Assembly: GCF_030056735.1 (NCBI RefSeq)
Contig: NZ_JASHKN010000010.1
Location: forward strand, 221,368-285,367
Reading direction: 5' to 3'
Source of the DNA: Rhodococcus sp. IEGM 1409
GTDB taxonomy: Bacteria; Actinomycetota; Actinomycetes; Mycobacteriales; Mycobacteriaceae
Length of the DNA: 64,000 nucleotides
Shown here: positions 35,125 through 44,635 of the stretch, piece after piece
Layout: each line of letters begins with the position of its first letter
Position numbering within the stretch: position 1 is the stretch's first letter
Notes under the pieces: generated by a model
Database searches by the model: none
The model's input: the letters and a program-made list of their open reading frames with translations, nothing else
What the model was told of the DNA's origin: nothing
Translations under genes and position numbers: made by a program

Positions 35125-35151
35125 CACGTTGCGGATTCGATCCGCAACGTG
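35125..35151. terminator. 27-bp palindrome downstream of the amidase operon
   Basis: CACGTTGCGGAT (35125-35136) and ATCCGCAACGTG (35140-35151) are perfect 12-bp arms with a TCG centre, ten bases after the stop of amiB. It is a plausible terminator without a U-run, but a palindrome this symmetric could equally be an operator for the NCS1 gene. Confidence 0.5.
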
Positions 35152-35160
35152 AGCGAGCAC

Positions 35161-36216
35161 TCATGGGGCTTTCTTTACCTGTATCTGATCACCAACCGCG
35201 CGGGCCTGCAAGGCGAGTGGCTGCGTCCCGACTGGCCGAAGGTCGAGAACGGCGCCGGCCACCGGGTCAGCCAGGACGTTCCGGATAGTCCGGCGCAGGC
35301 CACGTGCTCCGTACACCGGATCGAATCCGCGTCGTTGCAGTAGAGCGACGGCGCTGTCGTCCACCTCGACGTCGACGCCTCTCCTGGCCAGCCGAGCTGT
35401 GATCAGTCCGATTTCGAGCCGAGTGACCTGCTCCGCCGTCCGTTCGTCGAACTCGTCGAGGATCACGGTTTCGTCGATGCGGTTGAAGAACTCGGGGTCG
35501 AAGAACTTCTCCAACGCGCGCTGCACCAGGTGATGACCGTGGCGTGGTCGATCGAGGCGGACGCGATCGGCGATCCGTCGTAGCCGGGACCGTCGACGTT
35601 CCGCCACCGCAGCCGAACCGAGATTCGACGTCAGGAACACGTAGCTGTTGCGAAACGAGATCTTCTGCTGACCGTTCGCCAACCGGAGCTCGCCGTTGTC
35701 GAGGACCTGCAGGAGCGCACGCAGCACGGTGGGGTCGGCCTTCTCCACTTCGTCGAACAGGACGATTCCGGGGGTGTACGGATCGCCCTCGACGGTGTTC
35801 TTGTCGAACAGTGTGAAGGACTCCTTGCTACCGGCATATCCAGGAGGAGCCCCGGAAAACGACGCCGCATAGTGCTCTTGTGCTAGAGCATTCATGTCGA
35901 TACGGCACAGATCGTCGGGCCCTGACCGTAGTTCCGCGGCCACCCGTCGCACCAACTCAGTCTTGCCGACGCCGGTGGGGCCGACCAGAAGGATGTTGGC
36001 GAGCGGACGTGTCGGATCGGTGGCACCGACATGCGCGATCGAAATCGCGCGAACCACAGCGTCGACGGCGGCCTGTTGCCCGACGATCTTGGAACTCAGG
36101 GCTTTCGAGAGCTTCCGTGCGTCGAAGGCTCCTACCGGTGCGGGCTCGGTTCGGTCCTCGGCCGGTGGTGGTGCTGCACGGTTCCGGTCGTGGAGCATGT
36201 CGGTGATATACGGCAC
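35161..36216 (-). CDS. amiB: AmiB-like AAA+ ATPase of the amidase operon
   Basis: 351-residue single-ring AAA+ ATPase resembling the second ATPase domain of ClpB. Walker A is GPTGVGKT (79-86), Walker B VLFDEVEKA, the sensor-1 region VFLTSNLG, and the arginine finger is in FFNRIDE; the C-terminal small domain reads GFDPVYGARGLRRTIRN. Pseudomonas amidase operons contain an equivalent AmiB. Its job there is not well defined; a chaperone or transport-linked role has been proposed. GTG 36216 has AAGGATC upstream and lies ten bases after amiE, so it is the last gene of amiS-amiE-amiB. Confidence 0.85.
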   Translation of the reverse strand: MPYITDMLHDRNRAAPPPAEDRTEPAPVGAFDARKLSKALSSKIVGQQAAVDAVVRAISIAHVGATDPTRPLANILLVGPTGVGKTELVRRVAAELRSGPDDLCRIDMNALAQEHYAASFSGAPPGYAGSKESFTLFDKNTVEGDPYTPGIVLFDEVEKADPTVLRALLQVLDNGELRLANGQQKISFRNSYVFLTSNLGSAAVAERRRSRLRRIADRVRLDRPRHGHHLVQRALEKFFDPEFFNRIDETVILDEFDERTAEQVTRLEIGLITARLARRGVDVEVDDSAVALLQRRGFDPVYGARGLRRTIRNVLADPVAGAVLDLRPVGTQPLALQARAVGDQIQVKKAP

Positions 36217-36226
36217 GGTGAGATCC

Positions 36227-37264
36227 TTACGCTTCGATTGTCTTCTCGACCGGCAGATTTCCGACGCGGCAATCCGCTACGCCCACTGTGTCTCGGGTGA
36301 TGGCCTCGACGCGCTCCTGAGCCTTCTGGGCGTCGGTGACCCACAGTTTGTAGAACTCGAACGGGCAGTCCGCGACGCCCTTGTCTCCGTCACCTGCTGC
36401 ATGGACGCCGGAGTAGCCGCGGTGGAGGAGCTTGAAGATGTGGTTCTGGGATTGATCGTTCTCGCGTGCATCACGAATGGCCGAGACGGACAGTTGCGCG
36501 TACTGGATTCCGTATTCTTCCTCGCCGGTTTCGCCCAGCGTACGGCCGTCGAATCCGATGATTGCCGAGTGTCCGAAGTAGGAGTAGACGCCGTCGAATC
36601 CGGCCGCATTGGCAACTGCCACATAACAATTGTTGGCCCAGGCCATCGCCTTGGACATCATCACCTGCTGGTCTTTGGCGGGGTACATGTATCCCTGGCA
36701 GCGGACGATCAGCTCGGCGCCCTTCATCGCACAGTCGCGCCAGATCTCCGGGTAGTTACCGTCATCGCAGATGATCAGCGAAATCTTCAGCCCCTTCGGG
36801 CCCTCGGAAACGTAGGTAGTGTCACCGGGGTACCACCCTTCGATGGGGCACCAGGGCAGGATCTTTCGGTACTTCTGAACGATTTCGCCCTTGTTGTCGA
36901 TGAGAATCAGCGTGTTGTACGGCGGCTTGTTCGGGTGATCTTCGTGCTGTTCGCCGGTGATGGAGAAGATTCCCCACGTGTCGGCTTCGCGGCATGCGGC
37001 GGAGAAGATCGCGGTCTCGTCGCCGGGGATGGTGGCCGCTGTCGCGTACATCTCCTCTTCGTCGTACATGATTCCCTGCGTGGAGTATTCGGGGAAGACC
37101 ACGAGATCCATTCCGGGGAGACCGGTCTTCATGCCGATCATCATGTCGGCGATCTTGCGCGCGTTCTCGAGGACGCCGGCGCGATCGTGCAGGCGGGGCA
37201 TCTTGTAGTTGACCACTGCTACGCCGACTGTGTCGTTGCTCGAGGAAATGTCACCGTGTCGCAT
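36227..37264 (-). CDS. amiE: Aliphatic amidase (acylamide amidohydrolase)
   Basis: 345-residue nitrilase-superfamily amidase that hydrolyses short aliphatic amides such as acetamide to the acid and ammonia. The N-terminus [20 protein letters not shown] is the same as in the Pseudomonas aeruginosa enzyme. The catalytic triad is visible: Glu59 (VVFPEYS), Lys134 (YRKIL) and Cys166 (LIICDDGN). The start has AAGGAGTG just upstream. It is the middle gene of the amiS-amiE-amiB unit. The acid product acetate would feed acetyl-CoA synthetase, which is encoded close by. Confidence 0.96.
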   Translation of the reverse strand: MRHGDISSSNDTVGVAVVNYKMPRLHDRAGVLENARKIADMMIGMKTGLPGMDLVVFPEYSTQGIMYDEEEMYATAATIPGDETAIFSAACREADTWGIFSITGEQHEDHPNKPPYNTLILIDNKGEIVQKYRKILPWCPIEGWYPGDTTYVSEGPKGLKISLIICDDGNYPEIWRDCAMKGAELIVRCQGYMYPAKDQQVMMSKAMAWANNCYVAVANAAGFDGVYSYFGHSAIIGFDGRTLGETGEEEYGIQYAQLSVSAIRDARENDQSQNHIFKLLHRGYSGVHAAGDGDKGVADCPFEFYKLWVTDAQKAQERVEAITRDTVGVADCRVGNLPVEKTIEA

Positions 37265-37290
37265 TGTCTTTCACTCCTTGGTTGTGTGGA

Positions 37291-37911
37291 TCAGTTGAAG
37301 ACTGGACGGGATTGGGGTACTGCGGCTTTGGGTGCGGCGAGGATCTTGGCCAGACCTAGGAGAACCAGAAGTGCTCCGGCCCAACCGACCGCGACGGCAG
37401 GCGCGGTGTGGAAGTTGTCGGTCAGTATCAGGAAGGCGGGAACCGTGCAGGTGGGCTGGCTCAGAAGGACTGCAGCCCAACCGGTGAAGCGGCCGAGATT
37501 TTCCCGGCCCAAGCCGAGCACCAGGAAGAACAGCGTCCAGAGCGCTGCCCATGCGAGCCAGATGACGCCGAAGACCGGGTCGTTGCTCACCGTGAACGAG
37601 AGGAAGGAATACACCAGTGCGGCGCACGCGACGAACAGCGAGAACCAGCCGATTCCTTCCGGTTCGAAGCCGGCGAGATTGCTGATGCCCACGTAGAGGT
37701 AGGTGAATCCGAACAGGTAGAGCCCCGAGGCCGCCAGGACGGCACTCGAATCTCCCTGTGCCTGAATCAACATGACGGTGGGGACGACGCACTGAAGAGC
37801 GCCGACGAAGAGGTTGAGGACCGAGGCGGATCGAACGGGAACTGTGCCGAGCAGCATCAGCCCGTTGACGAAGAGGACGGCTCCCACGTAAAGCAAACCA
37901 ACACTGCCCAT
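37291..37911 (-). CDS. amiS: AmiS/UreI-type amide channel
   Basis: 206-residue integral membrane protein with six predicted helices (VGLLYVGAVLFVNGLMLLG first; conserved LFGFTYLYVGISNLAG and GFEPEGIGWFSLFVA). This is the AmiS/UreI family of proton-gated urea and amide channels. It would let short amides enter for AmiE. ATG 37911 has GGAGGTG upstream; the frame is open to 37965 but that part covers the operator region. It is the first gene of the amidase operon. Confidence 0.93.
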   Translation of the reverse strand: MGSVGLLYVGAVLFVNGLMLLGTVPVRSASVLNLFVGALQCVVPTVMLIQAQGDSSAVLAASGLYLFGFTYLYVGISNLAGFEPEGIGWFSLFVACAALVYSFLSFTVSNDPVFGVIWLAWAALWTLFFLVLGLGRENLGRFTGWAAVLLSQPTCTVPAFLILTDNFHTAPAVAVGWAGALLVLLGLAKILAAPKAAVPQSRPVFN

Positions 37912-37944
37912 CGGGCACCTCCGGTTACTTTCGGGACGGGTTAT

Positions 37945-37998
37945 TTTCAAATGAAATGATTCCAAATGAAACTAAGTGATGCGCGCCACAGAAGTCAA
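37945..37998 (-). promoter_or_regulatory. amiS promoter with two overlapping MarR-type operators
   Basis: On the minus strand, TTGACT (-35; 37993-37998) and TTAGTT (-10; 37970-37975) are 17 bases apart. Palindrome TTTCA-AA-TGAAA lies at 37945-37956. A second copy with one mismatch lies at 37960-37971 and touches the -10. The same palindrome stands upstream of the divergent MarR gene. Confidence 0.7.
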
Positions 37999-38021
37999 GA
38001 GGTGGATCTCAGGGAAAGATT

Positions 38022-39101
38022 TCAGAGGGTTGCGATGATCGAGAAGTCGAGTCCGTCGGCGACGGCAAGCTGAATCTTCTGCCGTGCAACACGATCACGA
38101 AACTCGACGGTTCCGCGAGGTCCGTCGTACGCGGCGCCTTCGACGACGGCATCCAGGTCGTGCGGATGTGTGCTGTCGGCGCGTCGAACCAGGACCGAAA
38201 GGGTATGTATCCCTTCGTAGCACGACTCAGCAGCGTTGTTCAGTGCTGGGGCGTGTGCGCCATGTAGTGCAACGTAGCGTCCGAGCAGGTCCATGGAGTT
38301 GCCGTCGACCATCGAACGGAAGTACGCGGCGGAGGCAAACAGGTTTCGCGTTGCCCTCGGCCCGCTCGCGAGCAGCATGTTTTCTTCCATCAACGGGCTG
38401 AACCGGATCGTCGACTCGTCGAGCCCGCGGTGGGCGAAGGCGCGGTTGAAGTCGACGGCGTCCTGCCCGACGAGGAGCATGATCACGCCGTCGCACCCGG
38501 AGTTCGAGACGGTCTCGACCAACTGTTTCATGTTGCCGCGCCCCAGGTCGACAAACGAACCACCGACCAGGGTGAGGTCGAGTTCGGTCGCGAACTGTCG
38601 GACGGCCCCGAGCGAACTGTGTGGCCAGATGTAGTCGTCGCCGACGACAAACCACTTACGCGCTCCGACGTTGTCACGCAGCCACTTCAGTGCCGGCGCG
38701 ATCTGCTGCCGTGGTGTCTCGCCTGAGCAGTAGATACCTGGTCTGACCTCGCCGCCCTCGTAGAGCGAGGTGTACGAGTACGGGATGCGGTCGGCGACCA
38801 CGGGCGCAAGCGCGTGGCGGACCGAGGAGATGTGCCAGCCGCTGACGGCGTCGATGTCGCCTGCGTCGAGTAGTTGTTGCACGCGGGCGGCGACGGCGCT
38901 CGGCGTCGCACCGCCGTCGATCACTTCGATCTGGACTTCGCGTCCCAGTACGCCACCAGAGTTGTTGAGGTCGAGGGCGGCCAATTCGCTGATTGCTTCG
39001 CACGACGGACCGAACAGTCCGGCCGGTCCCTGGAGGGGAACCACCATGCCCAGGCGCCACACCGCGCTGCGCGCGCGTTCGAGCGCGCCGGTAGCGCTCA
39101 T
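38022..39101 (-). CDS. amiC: AmiC-like amide-sensing periplasmic-binding-fold protein
   Basis: 359-residue type I periplasmic-binding-fold protein with no signal peptide, so cytosolic, as for AmiC of Pseudomonas. Typical parts are WRLGMVVPLQGPAGLFGPSC, AALDLNNSGGVLGREVQIEV, PYSYTSLYEGGEVRPGIYCSG and FVVGDDYIWPHSSLGAVRQF. In Pseudomonas AmiC binds amides and controls the antiterminator AmiR; no AmiR (ANTAR) gene is present here. In mycobacteria an AmiC protein works with a repressor instead. It lies upstream of amiS on the same strand, with its own operator at 39151. Confidence 0.9.
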   Translation of the reverse strand: MSATGALERARSAVWRLGMVVPLQGPAGLFGPSCEAISELAALDLNNSGGVLGREVQIEVIDGGATPSAVAARVQQLLDAGDIDAVSGWHISSVRHALAPVVADRIPYSYTSLYEGGEVRPGIYCSGETPRQQIAPALKWLRDNVGARKWFVVGDDYIWPHSSLGAVRQFATELDLTLVGGSFVDLGRGNMKQLVETVSNSGCDGVIMLLVGQDAVDFNRAFAHRGLDESTIRFSPLMEENMLLASGPRATRNLFASAAYFRSMVDGNSMDLLGRYVALHGAHAPALNNAAESCYEGIHTLSVLVRRADSTHPHDLDAVVEGAAYDGPRGTVEFRDRVARQKIQLAVADGLDFSIIATL

Positions 39102-39150
39102 GCGTCGCCGCCGGAATCGGGAGTCAGCGGCCTGACCTGGGTTACTATCA

Positions 39151-39162
39151 TTTCATTTGAAA
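39151..39162. promoter_or_regulatory. MarR-type operator between amiC and the MarR gene
   Basis: TTTCA-TT-TGAAA, perfect 5-bp arms, in the 107-base divergent region. It is the same palindrome as at 37945-37956, differing only in the two central bases. Confidence 0.7.
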
Positions 39163-39208
39163 GTATTGCCCGAGAAGTGTGAACTATGCAACAGCGGGGG
39201 AGCGATCA

Positions 39209-39634
39209 GTGGGAAAAAGTGACTCCGGAATTCTTGATGCGACGCTGACGACCGCGCTGGTCCGAGCAGCTCGAATGGCCGCGGCAGCGGCGGAGAAGAC
39301 GCTGGCGGCAGAGAATCTCACTCTCGATCACTGGATGACGCTCGAAGCCTTGGCGTCGACCGAGGGGCTGACGATGGCTGAGCTGCGCGATCGAACAGGA
39401 ACACCAGCCCCGACGCTTACGAGAGTCGCGGACAAGCTGGTCTCGCTTGCGCTCATCTATCGCGAAGTCGGTGAGGACGACCGCCGGAAGGTACGCGTGT
39501 TTCTCTCGGCGCGCGGAAAGGCTCTGCACAAGCGGGTTGCCGCAGATATTCGCGTGGCCGAGGAGTCCTGGCTGACGTCGAAAGAGGAAGTGAAGTTACG
39601 AGAGGGGCTTCGCCCCTGTGCGCCTTCCTGGTAG
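39209..39634 (+). CDS. MarR-family regulator of the amidase cluster
   Basis: 141-residue MarR repressor: LAAENLTLDHWMTLEALAS, helix-turn-helix GLTMAELRDRTGTPAPTLTR, and wing VGEDDRRKVRVFLSARG. GTG 39209 has GGGGAG seven bases upstream; the frame is open to 39179. It is divergent from amiC, and the shared TTTCA(WW)TGAAA palindromes make it the likely repressor of amiC and amiS, comparable to AmiA of Mycobacterium smegmatis. The last seven residues (RPCAPSW) are encoded by a 55-bp intergenic element that supplies the stop codon, so the original C-terminus seems altered. Confidence 0.85.
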   Translation: MGKSDSGILDATLTTALVRAARMAAAAAEKTLAAENLTLDHWMTLEALASTEGLTMAELRDRTGTPAPTLTRVADKLVSLALIYREVGEDDRRKVRVFLSARGKALHKRVAADIRVAEESWLTSKEEVKLREGLRPCAPSW

Positions 39635-39657
39635 TGGGGACTACCAAAAAGGCGCAC
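39603..39657. repeat. 55-bp two-hairpin intergenic element, copy B
   Basis: Same structure as copy A at 33280: GGGGC-ttc-GCCCC, then arms 39618-39634 and 39641-39657. It overlaps the 3' end of the MarR gene, whose TAG (39632-39634) lies in the long hairpin, and separates it from convergent acs. Confidence 0.9.
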
Positions 39658-39670
39658 GGGGCCGCAGGCC

Positions 39671-41602
<1,932 letters not shown>

Positions 41603-41648
41603 GGCTGACGGCCTTCTTTCCACATTGATCGACACTTTTCTGACTCCG

Positions 41649-41664
41649 TGTGAGGGTAGTCACA
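41649..41664. promoter_or_regulatory. CRP/GlxR binding site between acsA and dppA
   Basis: TGTGA-GGGTAG-TCACA matches the actinobacterial CRP consensus TGTGANNTANNTCACA in both half sites. It lies 47 bases upstream of acsA and about 300 upstream of dppA. A crp gene is encoded at 24284. Confidence 0.8.
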
Positions 41665-41682
41665 AGCTCACGCAAGCGCACC

Positions 41683-41700
41683 GTTGCATCACGTTGCAAC
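41683..41700. promoter_or_regulatory. GTTGCA/TGCAAC palindrome in the acsA-dppA region
   Basis: Perfect 6-bp arms with a six-base spacer, 19 bases from the CRP site. Possible second operator; no regulator is identified. The remaining bases of the 364-base divergent region (41603-41966) show nothing I can name. Confidence 0.4.
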
Positions 41701-41966
41701 CCGTTGTCCTGCGACGATCGGTCGAAACGATGCGACGGGTGGTCGCTTCTGCCGACGAATGAATGTGTGCGAATTCAATTACCCCCAAATTTCCAACAAT
41801 GGGTGCGGTGCGCGCTTCGGGTTCGATGTGTCTATTGTCAAACCATTATTCGACCACAACTCGAAGTCACGTTCACTTTCAGTTGTAGGCGACACGACGC
41901 CGGCAGTTACGGCTGTCGGCAGGCCGCGAGCATGCTCGGGGTCACTTAGATGTGGAAGGAATTCCT

Positions 41967-43583
41967 TTGCGTATCTCACGCATAGCGACCGGCGCGGTCG
42001 CGCTCGGAATGACGGCAGTGCTGATCACGGCATGTTCGTCCGGCGATTCGTCGGGCGGATCGTCCAGCGGCGTCGTCAACGCCTGGGCGGGCGAGCCTCA
42101 GAACCCGCTTATCCCCACGAACACGAGTGAGAACATGGGCGGCCGCGTCCTCGACTCACTGTTCTCCGGTCTCGTTTCGTACACCGCCGACGGCGGCACC
42201 GAGAACGAGGTTGCCGAGTCCATCGAGAGCACCGACGGTCAGAACTTCACCGTCAAGCTCGCGGACGGCTGGACCTTCACGGACGGCACCCCCGTCACCG
42301 CGAAGTCGTTCGTCGACGCCTGGAACTACGGCGCCCTCTCCACCAATGCTCAGCTTCAGGCTTCGTTCTTCGACCCGATCAAGGGCTACGACGAAGTTGC
42401 CGCCGAGGTCCCGACGGCTCAGACGATGTCGGGTCTGAAGGTCGTCGACGACTCCACCTTCACCATCGAACTCAAGCAGCCCGAGTCGGCGTTCCCTGAT
42501 CGCCTCGGCTTCACCGCGTACTACCCGCTGCCCGAGGTCGCGTTCAAGGACATGGCCGCATTCGGTGAGAACCCGATCGGCAACGGCCCGTACAAGCTCG
42601 ACGGCACCGGCGCGTGGCAGCACAACGTCCGCATCGACACGGTCGTGAACCCGGACTACAACGGCAACCGCAAGCCGAAGAACGCCGGCGTCGACTTCAT
42701 CATGTACAACAGCCTCGACACGGCGTACACCGATCTCCTCGCCAACAACGTCGACGTCCTCGACCAGGTCCCGCCGAGCGCGGTCACGACCTTCGAGACG
42801 GATCTTGCCGGTCGCACGGTCAACCAGCCGTCGGCAACCATCGAGACGTTCACGATCCCGGGCCGCCTGCCGCACTTCAGCGGTGAAGAGGGCACGCTCC
42901 GCCGTCAGGCGATCTCGATGGCGATCAACCGCGATCAGATCACGCAGCAGATCTTCAACAAGACCAGGACGCCTGCACTCGACTTCACCAGCCCCGCAAT
43001 CAAGGGCTGGAACGACTCGCTGACCGGTAACGGCAACGTGAAGTTCGATCCCGAGGCAGCAAAGGCCGCTTGGGCCAAGGCCGACGCCATCGCGCCGTGG
43101 TCCGGCAGCTTCGAGATCGCTTACAACTCGGACGGCGGACACCAGGAATGGGTCGACGCCACGGCGAACAGCATCCGCAACACCCTCGGCATCGACGCGA
43201 AGGGCAAGCAGTACGCCACCTTTGCGCAGATCCGTACCGAAGCCACCAACCGCACCATCCAGAGCTCTTTCCGCTCCGGCTGGCAGGGTGACTACCCGCA
43301 GCAGTACGGCTTCCTGGCGCAGAACTACCAGACCGGCGGCAGCTCCAACGACGGTGAGTACTCCAACCCCGAGTTCGACCGCCTCCTGCGCGAATCGGCC
43401 GGCCAGACTGATCAGGCGAAGGCTCAGGAACTGCTCGATCAGGCTCAGGAAGTGCTGCTCAAGGACCTGCCCGCAGTTCCGACGTGGTACCGCAATGCTG
43501 CCAGTGGATGGTCGGAGAACGTCTCCAACGTGACCATAAGCTGGAACGGTGTTCCGGTCTACGAAGACATCGAAAAGAACTGA
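41967..43583 (+). CDS. dppA: Peptide ABC transporter substrate-binding lipoprotein
   Basis: 538-residue family-5 extracellular solute-binding protein. Signal peptide with lipobox LITACSS, lipidated Cys23; the body includes VESIEST-type strands, DGWTFTDGTPVTAKSFVDAW and NGPYKLDGTGAW. It captures di- or oligopeptides for the DppBCD importer encoded next. TTG 41967 is chosen because GGAAGGAA ends five bases before it; GTG 41952 overlaps that ribosome site. A strong hairpin follows the gene, which may raise its expression relative to the membrane components. Confidence 0.92.
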   Translation: MRISRIATGAVALGMTAVLITACSSGDSSGGSSSGVVNAWAGEPQNPLIPTNTSENMGGRVLDSLFSGLVSYTADGGTENEVAESIESTDGQNFTVKLADGWTFTDGTPVTAKSFVDAWNYGALSTNAQLQASFFDPIKGYDEVAAEVPTAQTMSGLKVVDDSTFTIELKQPESAFPDRLGFTAYYPLPEVAFKDMAAFGENPIGNGPYKLDGTGAWQHNVRIDTVVNPDYNGNRKPKNAGVDFIMYNSLDTAYTDLLANNVDVLDQVPPSAVTTFETDLAGRTVNQPSATIETFTIPGRLPHFSGEEGTLRRQAISMAINRDQITQQIFNKTRTPALDFTSPAIKGWNDSLTGNGNVKFDPEAAKAAWAKADAIAPWSGSFEIAYNSDGGHQEWVDATANSIRNTLGIDAKGKQYATFAQIRTEATNRTIQSSFRSGWQGDYPQQYGFLAQNYQTGGSSNDGEYSNPEFDRLLRESAGQTDQAKAQELLDQAQEVLLKDLPAVPTWYRNAASGWSENVSNVTISWNGVPVYEDIEKN

Positions 43584-43611
43584 CGCGTAGAACGATCCGC
43601 ATCTGAAACGT

Positions 43612-43652
43612 GAGTTCGGGGCGGCAGGCGCCCTGCCTGCCGCCCCGAACTC
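43612..43652 (+). terminator. Strong hairpin between dppA and dppB
   Basis: Perfect 18-bp stem (43612-43629 and 43635-43652), five-base loop, GC-rich, no U-run. It lies inside the operon, 28 bases after dppA. It is more likely a stabiliser of the dppA mRNA or partial terminator than a full stop. Confidence 0.8.
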
Positions 43653-43708
43653 GTGTTCACGCCGGACTGTCCGCTGACGTACACGATCATCGACAAGGAG
43701 GTGATCCG

Positions 43709-44635
43709 ATGCTCTGGTACATCGGTCGCCGAGTGCTTCAAATGATCCCGGTTTTTCTCGGGGCCACTCTTCTGATCTACGCCATGGTCTTCCTGCTTCC
43801 CGGTGATCCGATTGCCGCGTTGGCGGGCGACAAGGCGCTCAGTCCGGCTGTTGCACAGCAGCTTCGGGAGCGCTATCACCTCGATCTCCCCTTCTATCAG
43901 CAGTACTTGCTGTACCTGAAGGGCATCTTCACGCTGGACTTCGGCACGTCGTTCTCCGGACGACCTGTCAGTGAAGTTCTGGCACAGGCATTTCCGATCA
44001 CGATGAAACTTGCCTTCATGGCACTGATCGTCGAGACCGTCTTCGGTGTCGGCTTCGGCCTCATCGCCGGCCTGCGTAAGGGCGGATTCTTCGACAGCAC
44101 CGTCCTGCTGTTCAGCCTCGTCCTCATCGCCATCCCGATCTTCGTGATCGGCTTCCTGGCTCAGTTCTTCATCGGCGTCAAATGGGGCATCGTCCCGCCG
44201 ACGGTCGGTGGCAACACCAGCTTCAAGAATCTCCTGCTCCCCGCCCTGGTTCTGGGTTCGGTCTCGTTCGCCTACGTACTGCGACTGACTCGAACGTCCG
44301 TGGCGGAGAACCTGAGTGCCGACTACGTCCGCACCGCTACGGCCAAGGGACTTTCCCGTGGACGAGTGGTTCGCGTGCACGTGTTGCGCAACTCGCTGAT
44401 CCCTGTGGTCACGTTCCTGGGCGCCGATCTCGCGACGTTGATGGGCGGCGCCATCGTCACCGAGGGCATCTTCAACATCAACGGCGTCGGCGGCACGATC
44501 TACCAGGCGGTGACCAGAGGTGAAGCGCCGACGGTCGTTTCGTTCGTCACCATCCTGATCGTGATCTACCTGATCGCGAATCTGCTCGTCGACCTCTTGT
44601 ACGCCGCGCTCGATCCGAGGATCCGCTATGTCTGA
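43709..44635 (+). CDS. dppB: Peptide ABC transporter permease DppB
   Basis: 308-residue inner-membrane permease with six TM helices. The N-terminus MLWYIGRRVLQMIPVFLGAT and LLPGDPIAAL, and the EAA-type loop NLSADYVRTATAKGLSRGRV, are diagnostic. The ribosome site AAGGAGGTGA (43695-43704) is a perfect match, so ATG 43709 is firm. It forms the channel together with DppC. Confidence 0.93.
   Translation: MLWYIGRRVLQMIPVFLGATLLIYAMVFLLPGDPIAALAGDKALSPAVAQQLRERYHLDLPFYQQYLLYLKGIFTLDFGTSFSGRPVSEVLAQAFPITMKLAFMALIVETVFGVGFGLIAGLRKGGFFDSTVLLFSLVLIAIPIFVIGFLAQFFIGVKWGIVPPTVGGNTSFKNLLLPALVLGSVSFAYVLRLTRTSVAENLSADYVRTATAKGLSRGRVVRVHVLRNSLIPVVTFLGADLATLMGGAIVTEGIFNINGVGGTIYQAVTRGEAPTVVSFVTILIVIYLIANLLVDLLYAALDPRIRYV

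Noticed and set aside
33280..39657. Short peptides beginning MRLFGSPHYQ on the minus strand at two places
   Set aside because: The similarity is produced by the 55-bp non-coding element read in the same frame, not by a shared protein family.
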